Positions 53,701 through 61,635 of a stretch of DNA of 63,239 bases are shown in pieces. A model generated the notes under the pieces. The model was not told the DNA's origin, did no database searches, and saw only the letters and a program-made list of their open reading frames with translations. The first letter of the stretch is position 1. Every line of letters begins with the position of its first letter. The position numbers were made by a program, and so were the translations under genes. Source of the stretch: an uncultured Collinsella sp. (GTDB taxonomy: Bacteria; Actinomycetota; Coriobacteriia; Coriobacteriales; Coriobacteriaceae); contig CAUGNQ010000003.1 of assembly GCA_959600835.1 (NCBI GenBank), positions 1 to 63,239 of the forward strand, given 5' to 3'.

Positions 53701-53939
53701 AAACCGCGCCCGTCGCCCAAAAGCTCCCAAAGCGAGCGAAGCCACGATGTAGGCGTCTTGTAGTCAATACCCAGCGAAACGCCGGCTTCCGCCGCATCAT
53801 GACGGCACAGGTCGAGCTCAGCAAACGTTGGCGCCAGCAGCACGGCACGCCCGTGGCGGGCAATAAGGTCGGCAAGCAGCGCCGCCTCGGCATCGCTCAA
53901 ATCCGCGCCGGCGTTGGTGGTATAGATTCGAACAGGCAT
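50751..53939 (-). CDS. addB: AddB-type exonuclease subunit
   Basis: 1062 residues. AddB is the partner of AddA, with an inactive helicase-like N-terminal part and a C-terminal RecB-type nuclease. Seen: the N-terminal AVLLAPTFAELDLCR segment without a Walker A, the YSTCPLCWFVSYRVKP block near 730 and the nuclease motif RIDRVDVDAENRAVVIDYK. Only one cysteine (ARCSYNHE) remains near the C-terminus, so an intact 4Fe-4S cluster is doubtful. A Lys/Asp/Ala repeat (DNA at 51888-51995) interrupts the middle. Sequence identity to AddB is weak; the position and partner support the call. Confidence 0.8.
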   Translation of the reverse strand: MPVRIYTTNAGADLSDAEAALLADLIARHGRAVLLAPTFAELDLCRHDAAEAGVSLGIDYKTPTSWLRSLWELLGDGRGFVDNLQRQMLFSDMVARLDDADLQPLSRSQGTVRMLARMARDVLPGVAGTGTERCCDNACKPKPKSDAEARVFELLCAYARGLDRRDMVEPCEAADIMADALADNLPACTRAVCVRGITSFTHGLLELLSAVANNGGEVVVLLACEQAAMREELAAAFDARGVLFEAAPLREDAVASDAACGTAAQPAFIEVAGPHARAHAYADAIDKLAKTHKESKDDKAAATPADPVRVLVVSARAPQLFGELASRLAARHIAAETVEFTAFSQSIAGRQFTALANLIERMKAADEGAASKTEWWPAPELTDWIYSPLSGADAVNARTFDKNMRLSRSKTTAGVKSLLQSVQGQVRGARKAASDENWFKNVPCVVSDVFQALWRDKPVTALKAMLAVAEALPDRSLGSLDGQARRQAEVALLRHVIGILMNGARALDVSQAAIVPVLDGIRTKVDKRSTAYDYETYEVDRAPRAQVRFASLADAAALRPGSYDAVLFADVDLDSYPLSHEEGPLATLTASLGREGVTLEPAALLRVRFGRAMQASRGPVALARVTHDRQARECYPAAVWTELRAHAEAADADKAADDARAADDAKAADDAKATGDAKAADADKAKCVGEGDIVRDFDPAAGEGLKRERVTCEAPQHLSAEAVPYLVLRRRDGEGEGAPLVPRLTSASQIEAYSTCPLCWFVSYRVKPQSIDAGFGNMEKGNFVHDVLEHLHARLPQEGMERVTPMNLPRAQGLLREVFAETLAEHAGKRGTEGPLVPLSPVEERQVAEILPQLEGVLAYESEALTPFAPRYLEFAFNELQVEYAGWPLGGRIDRVDVDAENRAVVIDYKHRTGVEEFKLADPTVRDEESGEAAIDDPRWLPPHTQTLIYAQAMRRALDLDARAALYFSTKGGKPALRGAASAELLEEERGDGRIPGLKKGFPGEGGSMDFDALLDRVEAGIAERLHELEAGDVAAVDPTSAQAAHARCSYNHEGTFVRRDV
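51888..51995. repeat. 18-bp tandem repeat inside addB
   Basis: Six 18-base units, with units 3 and 4 identical, coding for the A-A-D-D-A-K type hexapeptide. It inserts a flexible charged linker into AddB and could vary in length between strains. Confidence 0.85.
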
Positions 53940-54032
53940 GGTCCTCCACTCAAACCGTTCGCAATATTCAATGTTTCCATCCTACCCGCCCGCGCGGACA
54001 GATTTGCCCCACGCCAACAGATTTGACCCCTT

Positions 54033-54099
54033 GGAGACGGAGGAAAATGGATCACCGAGGAGGTCAGTCTAACCCAGCGATCCGTTTTCCTCCGTCCCC
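54033..54099. repeat. Imperfect inverted repeat between addB and yerC-like
   Basis: GACGGAGGAAAATGGATC (54036-54053) and GATCCGTTTTCCTCCGTC (54079-54096) pair at 17 of 18 positions, with two more outer pairs. The outer ends carry GGGGACGG-like sequence, as at 55255-55285. Confidence 0.6.
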
Positions 54100-54107
54100 A
54101 AAGGATC

Positions 54108-54133
54108 AAAAAACCGCCCCCGAAGGGACGGTT
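54108..54133 (-). terminator. Terminator of the yerC-like gene
   Basis: In the minus direction AACCGTCCC, a short loop and GGGCGGTT are followed by TTTT; lies 28 bases past the stop. Confidence 0.75.
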
Positions 54134-54160
54134 CTGCGCAATTCGTTTGTTGCCGCTGGC

Positions 54161-54460
54161 CTACTCGCCATCCTCCAGTTTGATGAGGATCTTGCGATAG
54201 CCGCCGTACTCGCCGTTGAGTGCCTTTGAAACGCGGCTCACCGTAGTGGACGAAGCGCCGGTGCGGGCCTGAACCTCAACATAAGGCTCGCCCTCATCCA
54301 GATAACGCGCAACCTGCAGACGCTGCGATAGATCGCAGATCTCGCGCGGCGTGCAGATATCGGTCAAAAACGCTTGGATATCCTTCTCGTCATCCAAAAT
54401 ACTAAATGCGTGGACCAGCTGCTTGACATCAGGCTTGTCAAACATGTTCTCGATATTCAT
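54161..54460 (-). CDS. YerC/YecD family TrpR-like protein
   Basis: 99 residues of the TrpR superfamily, YerC/YecD branch. The helix-turn-helix reads LSQRLQVARYLDEGEPYVEVQA, then RTGASSTTVSRVSKALN. These are DNA-binding regulators; TrpR itself controls tryptophan genes but YerC-type targets are not settled. No trp genes are nearby. It has its own terminator downstream. Confidence 0.88.
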   Translation of the reverse strand: MNIENMFDKPDVKQLVHAFSILDDEKDIQAFLTDICTPREICDLSQRLQVARYLDEGEPYVEVQARTGASSTTVSRVSKALNGEYGGYRKILIKLEDGE

Positions 54461-54784
54461 CGATCACCGCCAAACCCGCCAAAAGGCATCGAAGTTGATA
54501 CTGACATCGGGCATCGTTCGCCCGTTCTATGCAATAGGGCAACGCGTGTGGCTTTTGCCCGTAGCAGTTTAGCACACCACCAAACTAAAGCGACAAAACT
54601 CTCTGCCAGCGGCGCATTTTCTAGGACGAACGCCGTTTTGAAACCGAATGCGCACGTAAGCTCCACGAATATCTGAGACAATGGGCGGCCGAACAAGGCG
54701 GCACACCCGAGCGGCCGTCCAAGCTGCCGCAGCAAACCGCTTCACGCGACACCGACGCACCCTGCGCAAGAAAGGATTCACACC
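54461..54784. other. Divergent intergenic region, yerC-like to holin-like
   Basis: No coding frame seen in 324 bases. TGAGACAAT near 54672 is a possible extended -10 for the plus-strand gene; a weak CGGGC/GCCCG stem lies near 54505-54525. Confidence 0.35.
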
Positions 54785-55150
54785 ATGCGCTTTATGCTTA
54801 ACTGGCTCTTTACCTCGATCGCCATCGCGATTGCCACGTTCCTCGTTCCCGGCATCCAGCCCTTCGGTTTTGCCGAGGCCTGGGTCTGTTTCGCCTTCGT
54901 GGGACTGTTCCTGAACATCGTCGATTCGCTCGTCAAGCCGTTCCTGACGGTCATCTCGCTGCCGCTCACGATCATTACGCTGGGTATTTTTCAGCTCGTA
55001 GTCAACAGCTTTATGCTCGAGCTGGCCAGCTATCTGTCGGTCAATCTGCTGGGCGCGGGTATCTCCATCGCCAGCTTTGGATCGGCCTTTATGGGCAGCA
55101 TCCTGGTGTCCATCATGCGCAGCATCCTCGACAGCATCGCCGAGGGCTAA
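54785..55150 (+). CDS. Phage holin family 4 (superfamily IV) membrane protein
   Basis: 121 residues with four membrane segments (about 5-22, 32-52, 55-80, 92-112). The pattern with NIVDSLVKPFLTVISLPLTI is typical of this family, common in chromosomes outside prophages. No lysis gene is nearby, so the holin role is doubtful. ATG 54785 follows AAAGGA. Confidence 0.85.
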   Translation: MRFMLNWLFTSIAIAIATFLVPGIQPFGFAEAWVCFAFVGLFLNIVDSLVKPFLTVISLPLTIITLGIFQLVVNSFMLELASYLSVNLLGAGISIASFGSAFMGSILVSIMRSILDSIAEG

Positions 55151-55190
55151 AACGGCCATTCCGACCGCGCCCGTCTCAACAGCCCAAAAC

Positions 55191-55229
55191 GAAGGCCGCC
55201 CATCGCAAAAATGGGCGGCCTTCTTATTT
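55191..55229 (+). terminator. Terminator of the holin-like gene
   Basis: Thirteen-base arms GAAGGCCGCCCAT (55191-55203) and ATGGGCGGCCTTC (55211-55223) with T-rich tail. Confidence 0.9.
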
Positions 55230-55254
55230 GCCAAGTCTCAAAGGGCGAGAGAAT

Positions 55255-55285
55255 CTGCCATTTCCACCCCGTCCCCAAATGGCAG
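55255..55285. repeat. Hairpin of the CCCCGTCC family
   Basis: CTGCCATTT and AAATGGCAG (9-base arms) enclose a loop with CCACCCCGTCCCC. It lies just past the Rrf2 gene stop on the minus strand and may end its transcription. Confidence 0.5.
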
Positions 55286-55290
55286 GTGGG

Positions 55291-55719
55291 CTAGATCACG
55301 TAGTCGTAGCCTTCGTTGGGAGCGACAAGTTGATCAAGCGTCACACCGTCGAGGTAGTCGTTGATGAGCTTGTCCAGGTTCTTCCACACGTCGAGCGTGG
55401 GGCACTCGTCAGAGCGCGAACAACCCTTGCAGTCGCCATCCAGGCAGGCGACCGGCGCCAGGCTGCCCTCGGTCAGGCGCAAGATCTCGCCCACCGTGTA
55501 CTGCTCGGGCGGGCGCGTGAGCACATAGCCGCCGCCCTTGCCGCGCATGCCCGAGAGCATGTTGGCGCGCACGAGCGTAGCCAGAATATTCTCGAGGTAC
55601 TTCTCCGAAATACCCTGACGCGCCGCAATCTCTTTAAGCGGGATACGGCCTGTCGCCTGGTGCTCGGCCAGGTCGACCATAACGCGCAGGGCATATCTGC
55701 CCTTTGTGGAAACCAACAT
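55291..55719 (-). CDS. Rrf2 family transcriptional regulator (CymR/IscR type)
   Basis: 142 residues. The Rrf2 winged helix begins MLVSTKGRYALRVMVDLAEH and has IAARQGISEKYLENILATL (recognition helix) and GGGYVLTRPP (wing). Four cysteines at 92, 97, 100 and 106 (ACLDGDCKGC...EC) are placed like the Fe-S ligands of IscR and NsrR. It is divergent from cysK across 253 bases, a layout seen with the cysteine regulator CymR; control of cysK is inferred. Confidence 0.88.
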   Translation of the reverse strand: MLVSTKGRYALRVMVDLAEHQATGRIPLKEIAARQGISEKYLENILATLVRANMLSGMRGKGGGYVLTRPPEQYTVGEILRLTEGSLAPVACLDGDCKGCSRSDECPTLDVWKNLDKLINDYLDGVTLDQLVAPNEGYDYVI

Positions 55720-55874
55720 ATATATAGCTGCCTTTCGGTCTTTTAGTCCGTTGAAATTCTAGCCGAAAAATTGGCTTTGAAAATACCCGTTCCGGTCAAG
55801 ATGGTTAATCAACTTGCAATAATCTCCTATTTCCTATTGCATTACTAGGCTTTGGTGTCTACTATGCTTCCCAA

Positions 55875-55914
55875 CAGCTAAACGAACAACCTATAAGGTT
55901 TATGGGTTTAGCTG
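55875..55914. promoter_or_regulatory. Inverted repeat in the cysK leader
   Basis: CAGCTAAAC (55875-55883) and GTTTAGCTG (55906-55914) are perfect 9-base arms 58 bases upstream of the cysK start. It may be a regulator site or leader hairpin. Confidence 0.4.
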
Positions 55915-55972
55915 CTAGACACACCGTAAAACCACACGGTATCCAGTCATTTGAACACTTTGGAGGTTCATC

Positions 55973-56911
55973 ATGAGCAAGGTTTACACGTCCATCGATC
56001 AGCTTATCGGCCACACCCCGCTCCTGGAGCTCACCCACTTTGAGGCCGATGAGGACCTCAAGGCCCGCGTGCTCGTCAAGCTGGAATACTTCAACCCCGC
56101 CGGATCCGTTAAAGACCGCGTCGCCAAGAACATGATTGACGAGGCCGAGAAGGCAGGCAAGCTCGTGCGTGGCGGCGACTACACCATCATCGAGCCCACG
56201 AGCGGCAACACCGGCGTCGGCATCGCCTCGGTGGCGGCCGCCCGCGGCTACAAGGTGATCATCACCATGCCCGAGACCATGTCCGTCGAGCGCCGCAAGC
56301 TGATGCAGGCATACGGTGCGCAGCTCGTGCTCACCGACGGCTCCAAAGGCATGAAGGGCGCTATCGCCAAGGCCGAAGAGTTGCAGAAGGAGACCCCCAA
56401 CAGCATCATCGCCGGCCAGTTTGTGAACCCCGCGAACCCGGCCATTCACAAGGCCACGACCGGCCCCGAGATCTGGGACGACACCGACGGCAAGGTCGAC
56501 ATCTTCGTCGCCGGCGTCGGCACCGGCGGCACCGTGACCGGCGTGGGCGAGTTCCTCAAGGAGCAAAACCCCGAGATTCAGGTCGTCGCCGTCGAGCCCG
56601 CCACCTCCCCGGTGCTCTCTAAGGGCCAAGCCGGCCCGCACAAGATCCAGGGTATCGGTGCCGGCTTTGTGCCCGACGTCCTCGACACCCAGGTCTACGA
56701 CGAGATCATCCCCGTCGAGAACGACGACGCCTTTGCCACCGGCCGCGCCGTGGGCCACAAGGAGGGCGTGCTCGTGGGCATTTCGTCCGGCGCCGCCGTG
56801 TGGGCCGCACTGCAGCTGGCCAAGCGCCCCGAGAACGAGGGCAAGACCATCGTGGCGCTGCTCGCCGACACCGGCGAGCGCTACCTGTCCACGGCACTCT
56901 TCCAGGACTAG
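55973..56911 (+). CDS. cysK: Cysteine synthase A (O-acetylserine sulfhydrylase)
   Basis: 312 residues. Makes cysteine from O-acetylserine and sulfide using PLP. The PLP lysine lies in NPAGSVKDRVAKNMI (about 43-57); TSGNTGVGIASVAA binds substrate, and GVGTGGTVTGVGEFLK holds the phosphate. It ends with DTGERYLSTALF. ATG 55973 has TTTGGAGG upstream. It is divergent from the Rrf2 gene. Confidence 0.97.
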   Translation: MSKVYTSIDQLIGHTPLLELTHFEADEDLKARVLVKLEYFNPAGSVKDRVAKNMIDEAEKAGKLVRGGDYTIIEPTSGNTGVGIASVAAARGYKVIITMPETMSVERRKLMQAYGAQLVLTDGSKGMKGAIAKAEELQKETPNSIIAGQFVNPANPAIHKATTGPEIWDDTDGKVDIFVAGVGTGGTVTGVGEFLKEQNPEIQVVAVEPATSPVLSKGQAGPHKIQGIGAGFVPDVLDTQVYDEIIPVENDDAFATGRAVGHKEGVLVGISSGAAVWAALQLAKRPENEGKTIVALLADTGERYLSTALFQD

Positions 56912-57010
56912 AGCTCTCGTTCTTAGAACGAGTCCAAGGCACGCCGGTCTCCCCTCTCTTCTGGCAGCCTGAGCTCATCCCAACAGGGTGTCCCACAGGA
57001 CGCCCGAACT

Positions 57011-57062
57011 TGCTACAATGTCTGCGGCGCGGAACCAGCCTCCCGCGCCGCTTTTCTTTTTT
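57011..57062 (+). terminator. Promoter-terminator module ahead of mnmA
   Basis: TGCTACAAT (57011-57019) resembles an extended -10. Right behind it, CGGCGCGG (57025-57032) pairs with CCGCGCCG (57043-57050) followed by a T-run (57052-57062). The stem ends 30 bases before the mnmA start, so it could end cysK transcription or act as an attenuator for mnmA. Confidence 0.6.
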
Positions 57063-57091
57063 GGCCACATGCCACCAAGGAGAACCTCCCC

Positions 57092-58192
57092 ATGCACAAC
57101 AAGCGCGTGCTCGTCGCCATGAGCGGCGGCGTCGATTCCAGCGTGACCGCGTATCTGCTCAAAAGTCAGGGTTACGAATGTGTCGGTGCCACCATGCGCC
57201 TCACCTGCCCCGCGCCCGATCCCACCACGGGCATGAGTAAGGTCGACCGCGACATCGCCGATGCAAAGGCCGTCGCCGAGCGCCTGGGGATACCCCATCA
57301 CGTGCTCGACTTGCAGCAAACCTTCGACCGCAACGTTGTCGAGCGTTTTATGAACGCCTACCAGGAGGGGCTGACGCCCAATCCGTGCATCATCTGCAAC
57401 CGCCATATTAAGTTTGGCGCGTTGCTGGATGCGGCGCTGGATATGGGCTGCGACTACATCGCCACAGGCCACTATGCCAAAACGAGCCAGGCGCCCGACG
57501 GCACCTGGCAGCTGCATCGCGGCGAGGACCCCAAAAAGGACCAGAGTTACTTTTTGTATTCGCTCACGCAGGAGCGCCTGGCGCACACGATCTTTCCGCT
57601 GGCAGGCCTAGACAAAGAGCGCGACGTGCGCCGCATAGCCGCCGAGCAGGGCTTTACCAACGCCCAGAAGGCCGAAAGCGAGGACATCTGCTTTATTCCA
57701 GACGGTGACTACGCGGGCTATATCGAGCGCCGTTGCGAACATCCCGCTGCACCGGGCGACATTGTGTGGCGCGACGGCAGCGTGGTCGGGCGCCACAACG
57801 GCGCGCTGCGCTACACCATCGGCCAGCGCAAGGGCCTGGGCGTCGCGATGGCGCATCCCGTGTACGTAACGGGTGTCGACGCCGTCAACAACACCGTACA
57901 TCTGGGCGAGGCAGAGGACCTGACGGCCACGGCGCTCACGGCCAACGACTGGATCTGGAGCGCCCCTGCCGACCGCATGGAGGCCGAGCTGGATGCCGGC
58001 GGCATCCGCGTGGGCGCCAAGTACCGCTACCGTCAAAAGGACCAGGCAGCAACCCTTACACGTGGCGAAGACGGGCAAATGCTGCTAACTTTTGACGAGC
58101 CACAGCGAGCCATCGCCCCCGGCCAGGCAGTCGTCGTCTACCGCGGCGACATCGTCCTGGGCGGCGGCACCGTTACGTCAGCCATCAAATAA
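57092..58192 (+). CDS. mnmA: tRNA-specific 2-thiouridylase MnmA
   Basis: 366 residues. Thiolates uridine 34 of Glu, Gln and Lys tRNAs, using sulfur from a cysteine desulfurase and ATP. The PP-loop is AMSGGVDSSVTAYLL at the N-terminus. Catalytic cysteines lie in TPNPCIICNRHIKF (about 98) and ESEDICFIPDGDY (about 198). The C-terminal beta barrel follows. ATG 57092 follows AAGGAGA. Its leader carries a terminator-like hairpin. Confidence 0.96.
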   Translation: MHNKRVLVAMSGGVDSSVTAYLLKSQGYECVGATMRLTCPAPDPTTGMSKVDRDIADAKAVAERLGIPHHVLDLQQTFDRNVVERFMNAYQEGLTPNPCIICNRHIKFGALLDAALDMGCDYIATGHYAKTSQAPDGTWQLHRGEDPKKDQSYFLYSLTQERLAHTIFPLAGLDKERDVRRIAAEQGFTNAQKAESEDICFIPDGDYAGYIERRCEHPAAPGDIVWRDGSVVGRHNGALRYTIGQRKGLGVAMAHPVYVTGVDAVNNTVHLGEAEDLTATALTANDWIWSAPADRMEAELDAGGIRVGAKYRYRQKDQAATLTRGEDGQMLLTFDEPQRAIAPGQAVVVYRGDIVLGGGTVTSAIK

Positions 58193-58284
58193 CAGCTCCC
58201 CGCCACCGCAAGTTATAGAGGACGCCCCGGCTGGCATCGCTGCAACAACCGGGGCGGCAGGCTCGATGAGCATTGTCGATGCGT

Positions 58285-59316
58285 CTAGCGCTGAACGTAG
58301 GCACGAACCAGCTCGTAGGTATTGCGCACGCCGTCGATGTGGCTGCGCTCGTAGTTGTGGCTCGCGTACACGCCGGGGCCGATCAGACCATGGCGAATGT
58401 CGTAGCCGGCCGAGAGCGTGGCCTCGACGTCCGAGCCGTAATGCGGGTACACGTCGATGGCGTAATCGAGCTCGAGCTCGCGCGCGATGTTGGACAGCGT
58501 GGTTACCAGGTCGTAGTTGTAGGGGCCACCCGAATCCTTAGCGCAAATCGAAACCATGCGCTCGGTGCAGCCCAGGTCGTCACCCACGCAGCCCATGTCC
58601 ACGCTGATCATCTCGCGCGTGTCAGCCGGCACAAAGGCACCGCCGTGGCCGACCTCCTCGTACACCGTAAAGAGCAGCGAAACCTTGCGCGAAAGGGTCA
58701 CCTCGCCGTCAGCAACGGCGCGGGCCAGACCCAGTAGAATCGACGCCGACAGTTTGTCATCCAGGAAGCGACTCTTAATGTAGCCGCTCTCCGTCACCGT
58801 GGTACGCGGATCCATAGCGATGATATCGCCCGTCTGAATACCCAGCTCAAGCACGTCGTCCTTACTGTCGACATTCTCGTCGAGCAAGATCTCCATGTTC
58901 TTCTCGATGGTTTTGACCGGCTCATCGGCCACATGCGCCGAAGGCTCGGTATTGAGGACCACACCCGTGTAGTTATTGCCATCGCGCGTATAAACGGTGC
59001 AGTTCTCGCCATCGGCCGTAGACCACTGATGCCCGCCGAGCGTCGTGGGACGCAGGCGACCATTGTCCTTGATGGAGCGCACCATAGCGCCCAGGGTATC
59101 GACATGGCTCGCCAGGACAAGCGGCTCGCCCTCACCACCAAGCTCAACCAACACGTTGCCCTTATTGGAGCGCTCGGGGCCAAAGCCCATATCGCGCAAC
59201 GTTTCCATTAGATAGTCAGTAGCCGCACGGGTATAGCCCGTAGGCGAGGCAATAGAAGTCAGCGTCTTAAGCTGGTCAGTAATAAAACCAAGCGTAGAAT
59301 CCATTTGGGACACCAT
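58285..59316 (-). CDS. M42 family metallopeptidase
   Basis: 343 residues of the M42 (glutamyl aminopeptidase/cellulase-like) family. Metal ligands and catalytic acids are visible: LASHVDTLGAMV, KSRFLDDKLS, FTVYEEVGHGGA, ISVDMGCVGDD and SHNYERSH near the C-terminus. It should cleave N-terminal residues from peptides in a large tetrahedral complex. ATG 59316 has GGAG 7 bases upstream; further in-frame starts lie before it without sites. It is a single gene. Confidence 0.92.
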   Translation of the reverse strand: MVSQMDSTLGFITDQLKTLTSIASPTGYTRAATDYLMETLRDMGFGPERSNKGNVLVELGGEGEPLVLASHVDTLGAMVRSIKDNGRLRPTTLGGHQWSTADGENCTVYTRDGNNYTGVVLNTEPSAHVADEPVKTIEKNMEILLDENVDSKDDVLELGIQTGDIIAMDPRTTVTESGYIKSRFLDDKLSASILLGLARAVADGEVTLSRKVSLLFTVYEEVGHGGAFVPADTREMISVDMGCVGDDLGCTERMVSICAKDSGGPYNYDLVTTLSNIARELELDYAIDVYPHYGSDVEATLSAGYDIRHGLIGPGVYASHNYERSHIDGVRNTYELVRAYVQR

Positions 59317-59439
59317 CCACAACTCCAAAGTCAACATCCCGTAATCAGTAAAAGCCCCAACAACGATACCATCACGCACAAATATTTACCCAGCGAGATG
59401 ACCCATCGAGCTCTTCCGAACAGCGCCCGCCGAACCAGG

Positions 59440-60606
59440 TTAAGCAGCCGGGCAGATCTTCTTGAAGAGCTCGATGACGTCGTCGAGCGTCGCCTCGCGC
59501 GGGTTGCCCGGGAAGCAGGCGTCAGCCATGGCGTCCTTGGCCAGGACCTCGATCTCGTCGGCCTTCATGGCCTCGCAGACATGCGGGATGTTCACGTCGG
59601 CGGAGAGCTGCTTGACGGCGGCGATGGCGGCGTCGGCAGCCTCGTCGGTGCTCATGCCCGTGGTGTCAACACCCATGGCAACGGCAACCTTGGCCAGGCG
59701 CTCGGCGCAAACCGGCTTGTTGAACTCCATAGCGATCGGCAGCAGCATGGCGCAAGCGACGCCGTGCGGGGTGTCGTAGTGAGCGGACAGGGTGTGAGCC
59801 ATGGCGTGGTCGATGCCCAGGCCGACATTGGAGAAGCCCATGCCGGCGACATACTGGCCAAGAGCCATGCCCTCGCGGCCGGAGCCGGGCTGACCGGACT
59901 TGGCCTCGGCAACGGAGTCGCGCAGGTTCTCGCTGATCAGCTTAATAGCCTCAAAGTGGAACATGTCGGAGAGCTCCCAAGCGCCCTTGGTGGTGTAGCC
60001 CTCGATAGCGTGGGTCAGAGCGTCCATGCCGGTGGAAGCGGTCAGGCCGGCGGGCATGGAAGCCATCATGTCGGGGTCGACGACGGCGACCTCGGGGGCG
60101 TCGTTGGTATCGACGCACACGAACTTGCGGACCTTCTCGGGGTCGGTGATAACGTAGTTGATGGTCACCTCGGCAGCGGTACCGGCGGTCGTCGGCACGG
60201 CGATGGTGAACACAGCGTGGTTCTTAGTCGGAGCAACGCCCTCGAGGCTGCGGACATCGGCGAACTCGGGGTTGTTGATGATGATGCCGATAGCCTTGGC
60301 GGTGTCCATGGAGGAGCCACCACCGATGGTCACGATAGCGTCAGCCTCGGCGGCCTTAAAGGCCTCGACGCCGTCCTTGACGTTCTGGATGGTGGGGTTG
60401 GGCTTAATCTCGGAGTAGAGGCTCCAAGCAATACCGGCGGCGTCGAGCTCGTCGGTTACCTTGGCGGTAACGCCAAACTTGACCAGATCGGGGTCGGAGC
60501 AGACGAAGATCTTCTTGTAGCCACGACGCTGGAGCTCGCCGGGGATCTCCTTGATGGCGCCAGAACCATGATAAGAAATGGTGTTGAGAACGAAACGATT
60601 AGCCAT
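59440..60606 (-). CDS. Iron-containing alcohol dehydrogenase
   Basis: 388 residues of the group III (Fe-dependent) alcohol dehydrogenase family, which includes lactaldehyde/1,3-propanediol and butanol dehydrogenases. NAD loop GGGSSMDTAKAIGI (about 95) and the iron-site segment ASTGMDALTHAIEGY (about 195), GIDHAMAHTLSAHYDTPHG (about 270) are clear. ATG 60606 follows GGGAGG. Substrate not decided by sequence. Two AACGCTTT boxes lie upstream. Confidence 0.93.
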   Translation of the reverse strand: MANRFVLNTISYHGSGAIKEIPGELQRRGYKKIFVCSDPDLVKFGVTAKVTDELDAAGIAWSLYSEIKPNPTIQNVKDGVEAFKAAEADAIVTIGGGSSMDTAKAIGIIINNPEFADVRSLEGVAPTKNHAVFTIAVPTTAGTAAEVTINYVITDPEKVRKFVCVDTNDAPEVAVVDPDMMASMPAGLTASTGMDALTHAIEGYTTKGAWELSDMFHFEAIKLISENLRDSVAEAKSGQPGSGREGMALGQYVAGMGFSNVGLGIDHAMAHTLSAHYDTPHGVACAMLLPIAMEFNKPVCAERLAKVAVAMGVDTTGMSTDEAADAAIAAVKQLSADVNIPHVCEAMKADEIEVLAKDAMADACFPGNPREATLDDVIELFKKICPAA

Positions 60607-60665
60607 TGATAGCCTCCCATCGTGTGCGGGGCGCCCATTACGCCCCACGCTATGAGTCCCATCCT

Positions 60666-60722
60666 AACGCTTTTGAAACAAAAAATGCATGAGAACGTCA
60701 AAAGTGTTAAAGCGTTTCAACA
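60666..60722. promoter_or_regulatory. Paired AACGCTTT/AAAGCGTT boxes upstream of the alcohol dehydrogenase
   Basis: AACGCTTTTGAAAC (60666-60679) and TGTTAAAGCGTTTCAACA (60705-60722) flank a TTGACG on the minus strand. The second has central CG and partial dyad symmetry like LacI-family or cre-type operators. Confidence 0.4.
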
Positions 60723-61018
60723 TAATAACGGAGCCCCAGTCCTTCCCTCCCGACTGCAGCGAAGGCTAGATTATAGGAGCAATTGCCCAAAGAATACGAC
60801 CAACTCAGTCTATAAATTGTTTCTGTTTTAGCAATATATGTTTGACAATACGTTTATAAAAGGATACTTTATAGTAATTAATATGCATGCAGCAAATAGT
60901 GTCATTCATTTTGTTAGAAATTGCCCATGCGGTTATTGCAGCTGCATGTACTGCAACATACAGCGTAATTCTCCGCACGAAGCAGAAGACGGTTCCAATT
61001 CAATCGAGGCGATGACGC
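60723..61018. other. Low-GC non-coding stretch
   Basis: AT-rich compared with its surroundings. A cysteine-rich frame at 60838-61038 (NCPCGYCSCMYCN) lacks a ribosome-binding site and overlaps the next gene in another frame. I do not call it. Confidence 0.4.
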
Positions 61019-61558
61019 GTGAAGGCTACTGGTCCTAAATCGAGCAAGACGGCTACAAACGAATATCGAATCTCAATTGAAGGTAACCCTTATCCGCATG
61101 CTCTGGCTCTCGTCAACCCAGCGGGAGACAACCTCAACATCAAAAGACATGGGTTCACGGGTCCACTAGGACAGCTATTGAGTCTTAAATACACCGTTTA
61201 TGACGATGCAAATGAAAAGCTCTTTACTGTCGTCGACGGTGGTTTTAGTAACATGCCCAGGGTTGCGCTCATCATCGAACACAAGGAAGTTGCGGTGTTC
61301 GATTATGGCCTAAACAGACTTGAGATGAAGTGCGTAACGAACATACCGAATTACACAATAAAAGGTAACTTCCTATTTGGAGATTACGATATATTCAGTC
61401 AACGGGAAGTGAAGCTATCTTCAGTTAACGTCCTTCAATGTGATAAACAATCGTGCTTTAACATACAGGTTTTGGATAAAGCCGAATTAGCCGCCGCAAT
61501 TGGAATACCCACAGCCATTGCCCTTCTGAGGGCTCGGATTGAAGAGCATCTCGAATAA
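61019..61558 (+). CDS. LURP-one-related / tubby-like beta-barrel protein
   Basis: 179 residues with the pattern of LURP-one/tubby-like folds: repeated beta strands (YTVYDDANEKLFTVV, VALIIEHKEVAVFDY, YTIKGNFLFGDYDIFSQ) and a C-terminal hydrophobic helix (GIPTAIALLRARI). It starts at GTG 61019 with GAGG 9 bases upstream. Base and codon use are clearly lower in GC than neighbours, suggesting transfer. A hairpin follows at 61585-61619. Function unknown. Confidence 0.6.
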   Translation: MKATGPKSSKTATNEYRISIEGNPYPHALALVNPAGDNLNIKRHGFTGPLGQLLSLKYTVYDDANEKLFTVVDGGFSNMPRVALIIEHKEVAVFDYGLNRLEMKCVTNIPNYTIKGNFLFGDYDIFSQREVKLSSVNVLQCDKQSCFNIQVLDKAELAAAIGIPTAIALLRARIEEHLE

Positions 61559-61584
61559 ATTGCAAAAAGCAGTTCGTAACAACA

Positions 61585-61619
61585 TTCAGGAGCTAGATAG
61601 TTTTTTTCTGGCTCCTGAA
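61585..61619. terminator. Hairpin after the LURP-one-like gene
   Basis: TTCAGGAGC (61585-61593) pairs with GCTCCTGAA (61611-61619); the T-run is in the loop, so termination is uncertain. Confidence 0.5.
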
Positions 61620-61635
61620 GCTGTACTACATAGAG

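Noticed and set aside
50343..54026. 1227-codon plus-strand frame opposite addAB
   Set aside because: Shadow of addA and addB; composition is His/Arg/Gly-rich and it has no homology pattern.
54785..55150. Prophage evidence from the holin-like gene
   Set aside because: Single gene with no lysin, integrase or attachment site nearby; this family is common in normal chromosomes.
60838..61038. Cysteine-rich 66-codon frame
   Set aside because: No ribosome-binding site, lies in a low-GC stretch and overlaps the following gene out of frame. Interesting Cys pattern but unsupported.
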